Both the position numbers and the translations under genes were made by a program. Positions 11,701 through 22,751 of a DNA stretch of 64,000 nt are shown in pieces (positions within the stretch are counted from its first letter, which is position 1; each line of letters opens with the position of its first letter). The stretch comes from Gymnopus androsaceus JB14 (lineage: Eukaryota; Basidiomycota; Agaricomycetes; Agaricales; Omphalotaceae): positions 62,001-126,000 of the forward strand of contig ML769447.1 in NCBI GenBank assembly GCA_009733575.1, read 5' to 3'. The notes below the pieces were generated by a model. That model did not search any database. It saw nothing but the letters and a program-made list of their open reading frames with translations, and was not told the DNA's origin.

Positions 11701-12464
11701 CTGGACTGGAAATGTTTGATGCTCACACTCATGCCCAAGCCGAGAACATGGTTAAATGGGCGTTAAACCAACCGGAGTTGAAGACACACTTGGGGTCCCA
11801 GAGTGCTCTAACCATTTCTTTTTCTAATCAGTTTCCCTACAAAAGCATTCCGCCAGGAGCAGCAATCGGCTTTCAGTTTTTCGGCGGGAAACTATGCACA
11901 CTATCCAAGCCATGTCGCGGGGAAATTCAACTTGGTCTTGATCATCAGAAGATGCATTATGTGAAGATGATAAGTACTAAACCAGCTGCCGCCTTTGAAA
12001 TTGGGGCTCCACTGGCAGAAGGTGCGTCTGGGTTTTATTCCTTTTAAACACAGTCTGATCATTTTATACCAGTTTCCTTCACGAAATTCGCACCTCATGC
12101 GCCGGAAAAGTTCATTGAGCTGGCGGATACTTTAGCCAAGAGGCTAGTGACATGGTTATTGGCGCAACCAAATGTGTTCAGAGTTGTGGGATTCTCCAAG
12201 TCACCTATAGTTGTCAACTTGGATAAGTTCCCTTACGAAGTTATCGAGAAGGAATCGGTGGTTCACTTTCAGTTCTACGGCGGAGACAAGTGCACACCTG
12301 TCAAGCCTTGTTATGCCCTGGTAGGTATAAATCACAATGCGGAACCACATCCTCTCCGTTATGGATCAGTCTACGATTACAATTACTCTTTGGGATTCGA
12401 TCCTAAAAAACAACCCATTGTTAGCGCGCATGAGGTATGTGAACCAGTGTTTCATTTTAGCTGA
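11044..12464 (+). CDS. Secreted protein with three repeated ~100-residue units
   Basis: Four exons (11044-11109, 11167-11617, 11671-12021, 12073-12464) encode about 419 residues. The first ATG giving a signal peptide is at 11044 (hydrophobic core LIISLVSVACA). Exons 2, 3 and 4 each encode one unit sharing a layout: an amphipathic start ending in V-x-W-x-L or a similar helix, then F-P-Y or related, then (Y/F)F(Q/E)(F/L)xGG or FQFFGGKLC / FQFYGGDKC, and a nearby PC. All three introns have compatible phases (after G of a split Val codon for the last two), which fits growth by exon duplication. No enzyme motif or known family is recognised. It is likely extracellular or cell-wall. A GTATGT at 12435 could start another intron, so the C-terminus is uncertain. 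Confidence 0.75.
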
Positions 12465-12989
12465 TCCCACTGATATGGTCTTCTAAGCGTTGATACCATC
12501 TCCTTTGCATGCGAACACCCTACAGATAGATATCCAAATGTAGTTTCTTTCGCAAGCTTGCTTTCATCGTCCCTACGAGTCCCGAAAACAATACTTACTG
12601 ATCCCCGGAGCATGTTCACACTCACGGTTTCAGAACTCTGACTGGTTGCACTTTGGGAAGAGCAGGAGTTAGCCAAGTTCGTATGATGAGGGCAGAGGAT
12701 TAGCCCGGAGCTCTAAGTACCAGTGAATGTTTAGCTTGATAGATAGATGCGTACATACGTAGGATAGCAAGTACAAATAAGCTGAACAGCTGAAGCGATA
12801 CAATAAGTATGCGAGGGCCGACGTCTCTCCATTCCCTTAATCCCCTTCCCCTAATTTTTGGATTCCCTCTCAATAATACCAGCCCCTGATCCTCGAGTCC
12901 CTCAACGCAGTTGGCAGTCAGTTACACGGTCTCAAACTTCCAGTCGACGGGGTATCTTCTCATTCCTGAGTCTCTTCCCACCTTTTATA
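12465..12989. other. Intergenic region
   Basis: No supportable gene. AT/GC composition is mixed and only short open frames without motifs are present. It separates the secreted-protein gene from the decayed nucleoporin-like copy. Confidence 0.35.
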
Positions 12990-15560
12990 TCGGATCTAGA
13001 AACGAGACCGTCCTCCAGTCCCATCCGCCGTCGAGGTGTTTGAACCGAATGTATGATGGGATGGATGGGAAGGAAGGAGAAGGAGGAAGGAAAGGGGTAC
13101 AAGGAGGTGGAGGGAGGATCTTTGGAATACTGAAATGATGTAAACCCCAGAGGCTAGAGACGAATACTTCCCTCGACGCACTCGCAGTGCAAACAGTCCC
13201 AACCTCAATCGAGGAGGCGATCCCATCCCCATCCCACCTCCCTCTATCGGATTCGGAGGTTGAGACTGAACTGAGAACGAGGATGTCCCCTCCTTTGCCC
13301 TATCCCCTCCTGCATTCGTATTTGTATTCACGGAGGTGGAGCCAAAGATAAGTATTGGTATTCGATGGTATGGATCCAAAGATACTGATAGCTGAAGGTG
13401 CGCAGAATTGCATCGCATCGCCAAAGATAGTCATACTCGATCCAGGTGCTGGGTTAGGTTTGGAGCCAAATATACTCCCGTCGTCGTCGTCGTCATCATC
13501 AAACCTGTCGTGGCCGCAGAACCAAGATTCCATCTGTACCTGTATAGCGGAAGGTCCAAAGATACTGATACTAGCGTCATCGTTGGTGCAGAGCGGTCGG
13601 CGAAGTCCTGGTATAGCCGCGAACGTGAGACAGTATCTCGGACGTACATCATAGGCCAGGTGAGGATGCGGTATGGAACTCCTGAGATGTGGGGTCAATC
13701 AATCGAGTTGGTTCATAGAACACGAGTGGATGCAAAGTTAGACGTATGAAGGGAAAGATGAAGGGCAAGATAGAAAACCGTTTATGAGTGGCATTGAAAT
13801 GACAAGGAAATGCACACGAAACGGCGAACGAGCCGTCAGCACGAGGAGTCGAGATAAACAATGAAAGGAGAATGCAAAACTTGAGCGTATAATGACGAAC
13901 TCGAAATAACGAAAAAGTACGACGGATAAAAAGAACGGAAACGAAACACAAGTACGATGACACGTACCTCGAAATTACACCCCGGAAACTCTGATTACTG
14001 CTGATTCTGCGTAAAAATTTCCATATGTACAGGCCTGCCCTCAGTTCTTCCTACTCCTGTAGCATTGGTACCAAATTGCGACCTTGTCACTCGGTGCTGG
14101 AGTATCAAACAAGACTGAAGACGAGTTGGATAGGGTACCGAGAACGTGCTCGAGGAAGATGAGCTGGCAGTGGAGGTGGAAGCATGGTTGGTACTGTCAA
14201 TCCTCACAACTCACTGCGGTGGATGTATCCTCCCCGCTAGGGCTCCTGTAATGATGGATGCGTTATTAGATTAACGAGGATAAGGGCGTTGGGAGGCAGC
14301 TCGCCACACCTCGAAATTAAACACCATATTCCTAACTATTACACCCTCCTCCTATCGCATTTGAACTAAAGATCCCACTCCTGTACTCGACGCGCAAGAT
14401 CTGGGGATAATCGCCGTGGTCGCGTTAACAAGGCCAAGGATCTGATTTGGATGTAACATTCTTCGCGTGAGTGGGACTGAACGGAGGTCCTGGAGGAAGA
14501 GAGGGGTTAGTAAGGTGAGCTGGTTCACAGACGACGGAGAACACGGATGGGATGGAGGACAAAGGAAGGACAAAGAAAAGGAGGAGAATAGAGTAAAAGA
14601 GGAAAAGAAATGTAAGGAGGAAGTCGGGAGTGGTACATGAAAGGGAAAGACAACGGTGCGCGATATGCAAGGATTACAGACATGCCAACAACTCGGTGGA
14701 ATAGCAATCGAAACTGCTTACTAGTAATGTTTCTGTCGTGTAGTCTCCCGCGCCAGTACCTATCCCAATATCGCCTCCTACACCTGTAGGCTGTTTCTCC
14801 TGTTAGTAACAAATATTGAAAAAAGGTGTTTGAGGAGGTACCGAGACTGAATAGTATGCTTGGGGAAGACGAGGACGTGATAGAATAATTTATGGTATCG
14901 GAGTTTCTACAACGAGATATTGGCTGAATAGTAACGAATGTACAAAGGAAGAGAAATTCACCTCGAAAATAAATACACTAAGCCCACTATTATCCACAGC
15001 TGCAAGTAGCCTATCCTTCCTACAGGTATCAAATAGGCGGTATCCAGCACCTCGTTAAGTTGCATCAACAACGTGAAGGGGAAAATGGATCATCGTAGGC
15101 TGAATGCAGGACCACTTAACTGCAGCTGCATTAGACCCAAGTGCCATGAATTGTAGCACTTCCTCTCCTCCGATTCCAGCAGCTCCGGTGATGGCATAGC
15201 GCAAAGACTAGCAATGTTTCAATGTAATAGAGTTGTTAGTGCTATGCAAAATGGATATGAGGTAAAACGTTTCGAGTGTAAGAAAAGCGCCGTAGACTTT
15301 GAGAGGGACCACTGGTACTGTAGATACCTCAGGACCGGTTTTGCACAAATTGGAACTCAGTAAGAGCCGTATCGCAACCTGCAAAAACTGAGTGAGTAAA
15401 ATGCCGAAAAATGATTCAAACTAACGCGACGTACCACTAAACCAGCTCAGGTTGACATGTTAAAATAACGGTACTTTCAGCGGCCCTAGTAGCGCCTCTT
15501 CATTTGCAACTTGCTGTAAAGAAATAGAGCTTGAAAGGGATACAGAACGAAGGCGAGCAT
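12990..15560 (-). pseudogene. Decayed FG-nucleoporin-like copy (left)
   Basis: On the minus strand, scattered frames keep blocks seen in the better copy at 41.4-43.1 kb. These include GGEEVLQFMALGSN-like sequence near 15150 (compare REMLQFMC), a TNHASTSTASSSSSSTF block near 14190, and SIFG/TIFG repeats near 13330-13600. In between are stops and frame changes. An Asp run encoded by a GTC/ATC triplet repeat lies at 13479-13501. The segment 15200-15560 matches, inverted, the sequence at 58780-59130, so the duplicated unit extends past the coding part. No continuous frame or complete splice chain could be built, so I call it a pseudogene. Confidence 0.6.
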
Positions 15561-16649
15561 AAAGTTGTACTGCAGGCGCCATTTACGTTCTTCAGGTCGG
15601 ATTTTAGCATCAAAATGAAGTAGAGATCATGTAAATATAATAGCATTGAAAAATTGCGACTACATTGGTTCAGTAGTCGCAGCTGAGCGGAAGAGATGAA
15701 ATTTAAAAGCGCCGAGATAGTAGAATCGCGTTGAATAATTAAGCGCCTTGGAGCGCTCACTATTCCTTTTTTTATTCTGATCTCATCGAGTCACCCAAGC
15801 TCAGGCTAAGTCCAGTACCAATACAGTAGGTGAAGGCACAGTGGTACCCTATGATCTCGTCCTTTTGGCTAGACACACGCTGGACGCTTTGCCACCGGTT
15901 CCCTGCCGTGTCATTGCCACTTCCTTCGAGCTTCGCATCTCTCGACAACGATTCTGATGCATCTGTTTGGCTGTCTCGTAATGCAGACCGGTGCAGATCA
16001 CATTCGTAATGCAATCAAATACGGTAACCTGAGATTGCATTCAAACTTATTCAAAAGGTCAAATTCCAGAATACATTATTTTCCTCATCTATGATGAGAT
16101 GTTTAGCACACTCCTCCAGCACTATTCTCGAGGCTACAAAGATGAGTCAATAGATGAAGATTGCACCACCTACCTCTTCATAAATTATACGCAATTACAG
16201 CCTGTTTTCTGGTTCGTTTGATTGCATACTCACTATTCACTGTAATAAAACAATCAAATATCACTTTGGGCTATATAGTACATGATACAAGCACTACAAA
16301 GACTACTAAGTTGTTGCTGTCGCTTGCCAAGTTCCCATTGAGCGCCAATAACCACCGCGCTTTGAAAGCACCAGTACATTGTAAAAACCGCAGTGAAGCA
16401 AGTCAGCTCAAGCTTAACGGTCCGAAATATGCATTCTAACTTGTAGTTTACCTTAGTACTAAGGCTAAGGCGTGATGCGGGAGGATCTGTACACCTTACT
16501 ATCCTCCTCCTTTCAGAACGCATCCTTACTAACGCATCGTTCTGAAAGGGATACCCGGCCCCGTCGGGAATTAATCAGCGACTCTACTTAGGAATCGGGA
16601 AATCGCTATTGTATAAAGGGTATGGACAGTGAGGGTCTTGCAGAGTATC
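15561..16649. other. Intergenic region with a short inverted repeat
   Basis: No gene is supportable. Near 16502-16548 there is an imperfect inverted repeat (ctttcagaacgcatc / cgcatcgttctgaaag) just upstream of the reductase gene, which could be a small palindromic operator-like site or a MITE remnant. The remainder is AT-moderate with no recognised element. Confidence 0.35.
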
Positions 16650-18042
16650 ATGTCTTCAATACCTGCCACAATCAAAGCTCTCCGTGTTCAAGAGGATAAG
16701 TCCGATGTTCGACTAGTCGAAATCCCTTTGGCCGAGCGACCTGATGTCAAGAATATCAATGATGATTACATTCTCCTAAAGGTCAAAGCTGTGGGTCTTA
16801 ATCCTACCGACTGGAAGGTATGGTTTGAACTCCAATGACTTTGCGGCGTGCGCACATCTTCTGATCGATCATCTTCGCTAGCACGCTCTGGGTCCACTAG
16901 GAACAGCTGGCGCCATTGTAGGATGCGATGCCGCCGGAGAGGTCATCAAAGTTGGGTCCAACGTCACTCATCTCAAAATAGGGGATCGCGCTGCAGGTTT
17001 CACGTATGTGTTTCTATAAGTTGTTAATGCGTCGCCGCCCGGGTCTCATTAATATACAGCCTCGGTTCTAATTCCCAGATGGAGAATGGTGCCTTCGCCG
17101 AGTATGTTCTTTACGTTGGACACGTCTGCTTCAAACTCCCAGAGGAGATGTCGTATGCAGAGGCAGCAGGATTTCCAGTGTACGTCGTTCACTAATGCTT
17201 GTCATTTTACATCATCTCACTTTGACCGTAGCCCCCATCTTACAGCAGTTCAAGCTCTCTATATCCATCTCCGTATCGCACCTCCTTCTGCGCCAATAAC
17301 TACGCAAACATCCATTCTCATTTGGGGCGGGTCAACTGCTGTTGGCCACCATGCTGTCCAATTAGCAGCCTTATCTGGGTACAAGGTTTTCGTAACTGCT
17401 TCACCCGCCGCATTCGAGGATTTGAAAGCCCTGGGAGCTTCAGAACTCTTCGATTACAAAGATCCCGACGTCGCACAGAAGATCAAGGCTGCCGCTGGTG
17501 AGCAAGGAATCACTCTTGCGGTCGACACTGTCAGCGAAAACGGTACAACGGAGCTTGTTGTCGTTTGTATCCTTCTATCTCTTCGAGTGCTTGTCTGATC
17601 TGCATCTAGGCATCCCTTTCCACAACTTCAGCCAAAAACCATGTCATCACGGTCCTACCAAATGCGCTCAAGTCAGCACCTCCTAAGAATACCTCCATCC
17701 AGGGTGCTGCATTGCCCTTCGTCCTTGGGATTCCATTCTTTCATCACGCCCTCGGTCAGACCGAATATCCCGTCTCTGTTGAGGACAGAGATGTGACTAG
17801 CAAATGGATAGTGGATGAATTCCCCAAACTTGTTGAAGGCTGGAGAGAAGGACGTGGAAGTCCGAAATTTGTGGGTCAGAGGTTGAGGATTCTTCCGGGT
17901 GGTCTTGAAAGTATGTGTTCATGATCATTGGAAGGTCTTCCAGATTCATTGACATTTACCACCTCCAGGTGTTGTGGAAGGTCTTCGAATTCTCAAGAGG
18001 GGTGACTACGGTAGGGAGAAACTTGTATACAACATAGCTTAA
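16650..18042 (+). CDS. Medium-chain dehydrogenase/reductase, zinc-independent enoyl-reductase type
   Basis: Starts MSSIPATIKALRVQ and ends VYNIA at a TAA (18040-18042). Exon 1 is 16650-16817 and exon 2 starts at 16882; further GT/AG introns lie near 17004-17059, 17180-17231, 17561-17609 and 17912-17968. The N-terminal GroES-like part has VKAVGLNPTDWK and VGCDAAGEVIKVGS. The Rossmann part has the nucleotide-binding stretch ILIWGGSTAVGHHAVQLAALSG followed by LKALGASELFDYKD. The Cys/His set that binds catalytic zinc in classical alcohol dehydrogenases is absent, as in fungal ToxD/LovC-like trans-enoyl reductases. By family it is a cytosolic NADPH-dependent reductase; the substrate is unknown. 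No polyketide synthase lies beside it, so a secondary-metabolism role is only a possibility. Confidence 0.88.
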
Positions 18043-18369
18043 GCTATGCTTTCCCTGTCGTGTCCACCCCAGAACTTTGTATCGCAGAGCAGTACAGAAG
18101 GGCTAAGGCTCGTGGTCCATGTCTATTCAGATGACAGGGGTTTCAAGTTTTTCAAGTTTGAAAATTGAAAAGAGAGGGGAAAAAAGAGAATTGAAAAGAA
18201 GACGTACCTTAGAATATCTTCACAAGAGCATTTGGCTATATAATATTAATTTGTAGAGGAGATCTTGGCAATTTGCCAAGCAAGAGATTACATTTTTCTA
18301 TTCATTTTTTGGGAGAAATCTTTGCTCATTTTCTGTGGAAATCTGTGGCAAAATATATTATTGTTCACT
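18043..18369. other. AT-rich flank between reductase gene and large TIR element
   Basis: 3' flank of the reductase gene with purine-rich runs (about 18140-18200). No gene or element end was found before the TGA at 18370-18372 that abuts the large element. Confidence 0.4.
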
Positions 18370-18372
18370 TGA

Positions 18373-19639
18373 CACCAGGTGCAAAACCCCATAAGATTTG
18401 CGACTTATGGGAAACTTACAGTAAATTTATGGGGCGCGGATTTTTACAGAAGTTTCCTGCAAAATTTTTGATTTACATGGAACTTACAGGGAAAATTTTT
18501 TTCTAGTAAGATTCATGTAACATAGATTACCTACAGGAAACTTATGAAGTTATTTTGTCACATAAGAAGTTTTACTGTAAGCTGCTTTCACTTACAAGAA
18601 ACTTACAGGGATTTCTTGTTCCCTGTAATATCTTTGTAAGATTGGATACATATAGGAAATTTACGGGGTGATTTTGTCACACAAAAAGTCTTCTGTAAGC
18701 TTGCCAAAAAGTTTCCTGTAACTTGAGAAACTTGTAGGAAAACTTTGGGGCAAATTACAGTAAACTTACAGTTATAGTTATTACTTGTAATATGATTGTA
18801 ACATAGACAACTTACTAGGATACTTGCAGAGTGATTGTGTCACACAAAAAGTTAACTGTAAGTTTACCTGTCAGTTTCCAGTAATTTAAACAACTTACAG
18901 TAATGATACAGGCAACTTACAGGAAATTTACAGAGTGAACATGTCACATGAGGAGTTGGCTGTAATTCTAACTGTAAGTTTCCAGTAATTTACATAAATT
19001 ACAATAATGATGCAGGCAACTTGCAGGTTATTTACAGTGATCTTGCTAAGCAAGAAGTTGGCTGTGATTCTGCCTGTAGGTTTCAAGTAATTTATACTAC
19101 TTGCAGTAACGATACAAATAACTTACAGGAAATTTACAATAAAGTTTATAGAAAGTAATATTACTTATTGTAAGTTGGATTTAAATGGCAATTTTACATA
19201 GTAGTTCAGTATCAGTAAGTAAAACATAATTTAGAAAAATTTATAAGAAAACTTACAGAAGGCTTATCGGTCACACAAGGAGTTACCTGTAAGTTTACGG
19301 TAATTGATAGCAGTAGGGGGTAGGAATGGAGGAGAGTTACAGGAAACTTACAAGGAAGTGTTTCACTGTGTAATATCAGTGTAAGAGGGGTAGAAAATAG
19401 TAAAAACAGATGGTAGGCTGATAGAAGTAAGGTAAGGATAAGATTCATTGCAACTGACAGGTAGGTTTAAGTATAAGTTTGAAAGGATAATAGGAAAAGT
19501 CAAGGAAAAGTAACAAAAAGTACAGTAAATGAAGAGTAGGAGCCAAAAAGATTGTTTGTCACATTGAAAGATTCAGTATAGAGTGAATACCAGTAGCTCA
19601 GTAATTATGTGCATTTAGAGATATTTGACATGAGCTGAA
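18373..19639 (+). repeat. Left terminal inverted repeat, outer arm
   Basis: Near-identical, in reverse orientation, to 39336-40877 minus the MITE there. It is packed with short motifs of the form ACTTACAG(G/T)AAA and TGTAAGTTTCCTGTAA in both orientations, plus repeated TGTCACA(C/T)AA(G/A)AAGT. Such clustered subterminal motifs are typical transposase-binding arrays in CACTA elements (inference). Confidence 0.85.
19162..19167. other. Putative transposon excision footprint in the left arm
   Basis: On the minus strand the left arm reads acttacaaTAAGTAatattac. The right arm has acttacaaTA, a 263-bp MITE, then TAatattac. The left arm thus keeps two TA copies separated by AG, the last two bases of the MITE (..CAG). 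This is what imprecise repair after excision of a TA-targeting element leaves. Confidence 0.7.
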
Positions 19640-20434
19640 AATTGAGATGAAGCTAGTCACAAGCCTTAGCACTTGAGAGATAGGTAGTCACAAGCGAGAG
19701 TGCTGTAGATGGGGCAAGTTACAAGCTTTAGGGCTTGAGATAGAGCTAGTCATAAGCCTTAGTGCTTGAGAGGGAGCTAGTCACAACCCTTAGCACTAAT
19801 AGCACTTGAGAGATAGATAGTCAGAAGTCATAGCACTTGAGATAGCAAGAGTCACAAGCCTCAGTACTTGAGAAAGAGAGAGTCACAAGCCATACTGCTT
19901 GAGATGGAGCTAGTCACAAGCCTTACTGCTTGAAACAGAGCAAGTCACAAGTCTAAGCACTTGAGAGGTAGTTAGTCACAAGCCTAAGTGCTTGACATGG
20001 GGCTAGTCATAGGCTATGATAATTGAAATTGAATTAGTCACAAGGCATAGCAGTTAAGATGAGGCTAGTCACAAGCCATAGTGCTTGAGATGAAGCTAGT
20101 CGCAAGCCTTAGCGCTTGAGATAGAGCTTGTCACAATCCATAGTACCTGAGATTGGGGCTACACACAAGCTTTAATGCTTGAGATGGAGTCAGTCACAAG
20201 CTTAAGGGCTTGAGATGAAGCCAGTCGCAAGCCTTAGTGATTGGGATAGAGCTAGTCATAAGCCTTAGTGCTTGAGAGGGAGCTAGTCACAAGCCTTAGC
20301 ACTTGAGAGATAGATAGGCTAAGATAGTCACAAGTCATAGCACTTGAGATAGCAAGAGTCACAAGCCTTAGTACTTGAGAAATAGATAGTCACAAGCTAG
20401 AGTGCTTGAAATGGGGCTAGTCACAAGCTTTAGG
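19640..20434 (+). repeat. Tandem array of ~31-bp units, left
   Basis: About 26 degenerate units of the type GTCACAAGCCTTAGTGCTTG followed by AGATGGAGCTA. Variants alternate CTTGAGA(T/G)(A/G)GAGCTA and AGAGATAGATA spacers. The same satellite, inverted, forms the inner end of the right terminal repeat, so it belongs to the large element. Confidence 0.85.
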
Positions 20435-20648
20435 GTACACTTCTCCTAGTCCCTGCATATTTAATTCCCCAGAAATCCACATCCCTTTTATCAGCATCCT
20501 CCACAACGGAGGGTTCTTCCCTACCTACAACCCCCAAATGAACCCTAGTGACCATCTCCAACACAGCCCGAATCACCAGCCTCCTCACCTGCACTCCCTG
20601 CACCACCAGCACCTGCCTCAAAACCAGTACAAAGTTTTGGATTGCATA
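20435..20648. other. Element-internal sequence, possible captured coding fragment
   Basis: A Pro/His/Gln-rich frame is open on the plus strand (reads such as NPQMNPSDHLQHSPNHQPP) and another on the minus strand. Neither has a recognisable domain. It ends at the TA where the next element is inserted. It may be a captured exon, but low complexity alone could explain it. Confidence 0.25.
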
Positions 20649-20650
20649 TA

Positions 20651-21898
20651 CATCAGCAAAACCTGGGTGATGCTCATAGCTGTTATAGTAGTTTATAGCA
20701 AGCTATAGAAGGCCATAGCAGCCATAGTTCTCTACAGAACTATGAGGTGCTGCTATAGATTCCTATGGGTTTCTATGAGCTTCTGTAGTTGTATCGCCAT
20801 TTGACAGCCAACTGACAGCTGTCATTCTCTCCCGCCGACGGTATATTAAGAAATATAGAATCATCCAATTCCAAGTCGAAACTTCAACTTTTCGTCTCGA
20901 TTCTCAGTCACCTAAGTTCATTGGGCATTCACGGTAAGTCTCATTACAGTCTTGAGCTTCCTTTTGATTGAAGGTCGCCACTTGTGGTGTGGTCTATTAC
21001 TAAGTATGGCTTTATTTACAGATAGTCAAGGGGGGTTCAAAGAATTTAGCGCCTGACCAGGCCTAGGTTAGTTAGTCCAGGCCCTGCAGCCCAAAAAAAA
21101 ATTTTTGACACCCTAAAGATTGACCTATTTTGAGCACTTTTGGCAGCCTGGAAACTTCAAAATGTATATATCTTACACTACATGTAAGTAAATAGCATCC
21201 ATTGTATAAATTACAGCCTTCCTATACCTCCTGGCTCCCATGTACTTACTTGCTTGCATTGGCCAGTCAAAGCAGGACATATGAGAAGTATCACTGTATT
21301 AGTGTTTCAGAAGGAAAAATGAGATTTGTTGTGGCTTATGGATGCTAAAAAAACCTCAAAGTGAAGGTACAGTGTCCAAACAGTATCTTCTGACTCTGTA
21401 GAGAGCAATTTATGATGAAATCTTATCTTGATATACCATATATGGGCGTGGGAATGCTTACATAGTTAGTTAGTCCACCGGCCAGGCTCAAGAAAAAAAA
21501 ATCGATGTCCGGTCATTTAAAAAAAATTTTACACCCCCTTGCAGATAGTTATATTAAGTAGTACTAGAGTTATGGTTCCGCTACACTATTGTTGTCCTTA
21601 CTAGTACTGGTAGTAGTACTATAGTCTAGTATGCATGAACACAATAACATAAATGGTTTTATTTTGCCATTTGGTTTTATGATTCTTGTACAATGTCAGG
21701 AAACAATTCAAACAAGTAATATATTTAGACCTGACAGTTGATGGCAACAGCATGCTATAGCATTCCATAGCAGCCCATAGCAGTCTATAGCACTCTATAT
21801 TTCTCCACAAAGGGTACCCTTGCTATGGGCTCTATGAGTGCTATGAGTGCTGTGGAGAACTCCACAGTTTTCTACAGCACACCCAGGTTTTTCTGATG
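20651..21898. mobile_element. Non-autonomous element with CATCAGCAAAACC ends, TA-flanked
   Basis: The left end is CATCAGCAAAACCTGGGTG; the right end, inverted, is CATCAGAAAAACCTGGGTG. TA dinucleotides flank both sides (20649-20650, 21899-21900). Subterminal CTATAGCA/TGCTATAG-type repeats occur in both arms (ctatagaaggccatagcagccatag, ctatagcagcccatagcag). No coding sequence was found. It contains an hAT-like insertion at 21027-21541. The ends resemble those at 48895, 49859, 50206 and 55296. Confidence 0.7.
21027..21541. mobile_element. hAT-like non-autonomous element, 515 bp
   Basis: Ends CAAGGGGGGTTCAAA and, inverted, CAAGGGGGTGTAAAA. The flanking 8-mers are identical, CAGATAGT at 21019-21026 and 21542-21549. 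An 8-bp duplication with a CA(A)GGG end is the hallmark of hAT elements. It carries no transposase frame. A relative with its own 8-bp duplication lies at 54158-54663. Confidence 0.8.
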
Positions 21899-22751
21899 TA
21901 CAACAGTCAACTTCAACTTGATTTAATCAATTGTCTGTCCATATGCCATGTCTCTGAAACTCAGGCTTCAACTGCAAGCACCCCCTTCCCACCCCCTTCC
22001 CCCCATCTTACACATCCAAGAACCAAGTCCATGACCTCTACATTCCACTGGCATAACTAGCACAGCCTTTGGATAGGAGGCTGGTTTTTGTTTAGCTCTA
22101 GCCTCTCACTGCATGGGAAGATATTTTATGTTCTCTGAGAGATTTCCTGGCCCTGACTATTCATTTTCAGGCCTACCACTTTGAGTACATTGTGGTGAAA
22201 GTATGACAGCTTTGCCTTCCATACATACCATCCATCTGCACCCTCCAGTACTCATGCTCACACTATCACAATGTTGCTTCTGACTGCAGAAATTACAATT
22301 GGCTCAACCAGATTTTTTAGACTGGCAAGAGCAGAGTAATAAATTAAAGATGGCACAACAATTGAATATATCAAAGCAAAGGAAGTTTTCTGAAAAATCT
22401 AAACAGAATCAAGGGAAATCAAAAGCAAAGCCCGAATCTGTTGCATAACAATTTGGCAACAATCACAATTTTTTTAAATTTGGCATCTGGGACTGAATGA
22501 ATTCCAGGGAGGGGACATCTTCCAAATGAAAACTATGCTCATAGGTGTTTCCTGTTTGAATCAGGATGACAAGAGCAACAGGGTTCAGGGCCTAAAGATC
22601 AAATAAAAACAGATTGAATAATCTATGTCAAATATTGAAACTTGATATCAGAATGGAGTTAGACTCAGCAGCATTGTATCTATATAATGCTGAAAAAAAA
22701 GGAGAGGCATTTTCAACAGGGGAGGAGTTGGCTGCATGAACGTCCAGTGCA
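21899..22751. other. Interior of the large element, no intact gene
   Basis: Nothing firmly identified. On the minus strand 22460-22750 could hold a decayed C-terminal extension of the membrane-protein gene that follows, but splice sites and frame are unclear. Confidence 0.3.

Noticed and set aside
19212..19448. Leu-rich 78-residue frame on the minus strand, also at 39526-39762 on the plus strand
   Set aside because: It is the same non-coding TIR arm read in both inverted copies; the conservation reflects the repeat, not a gene.
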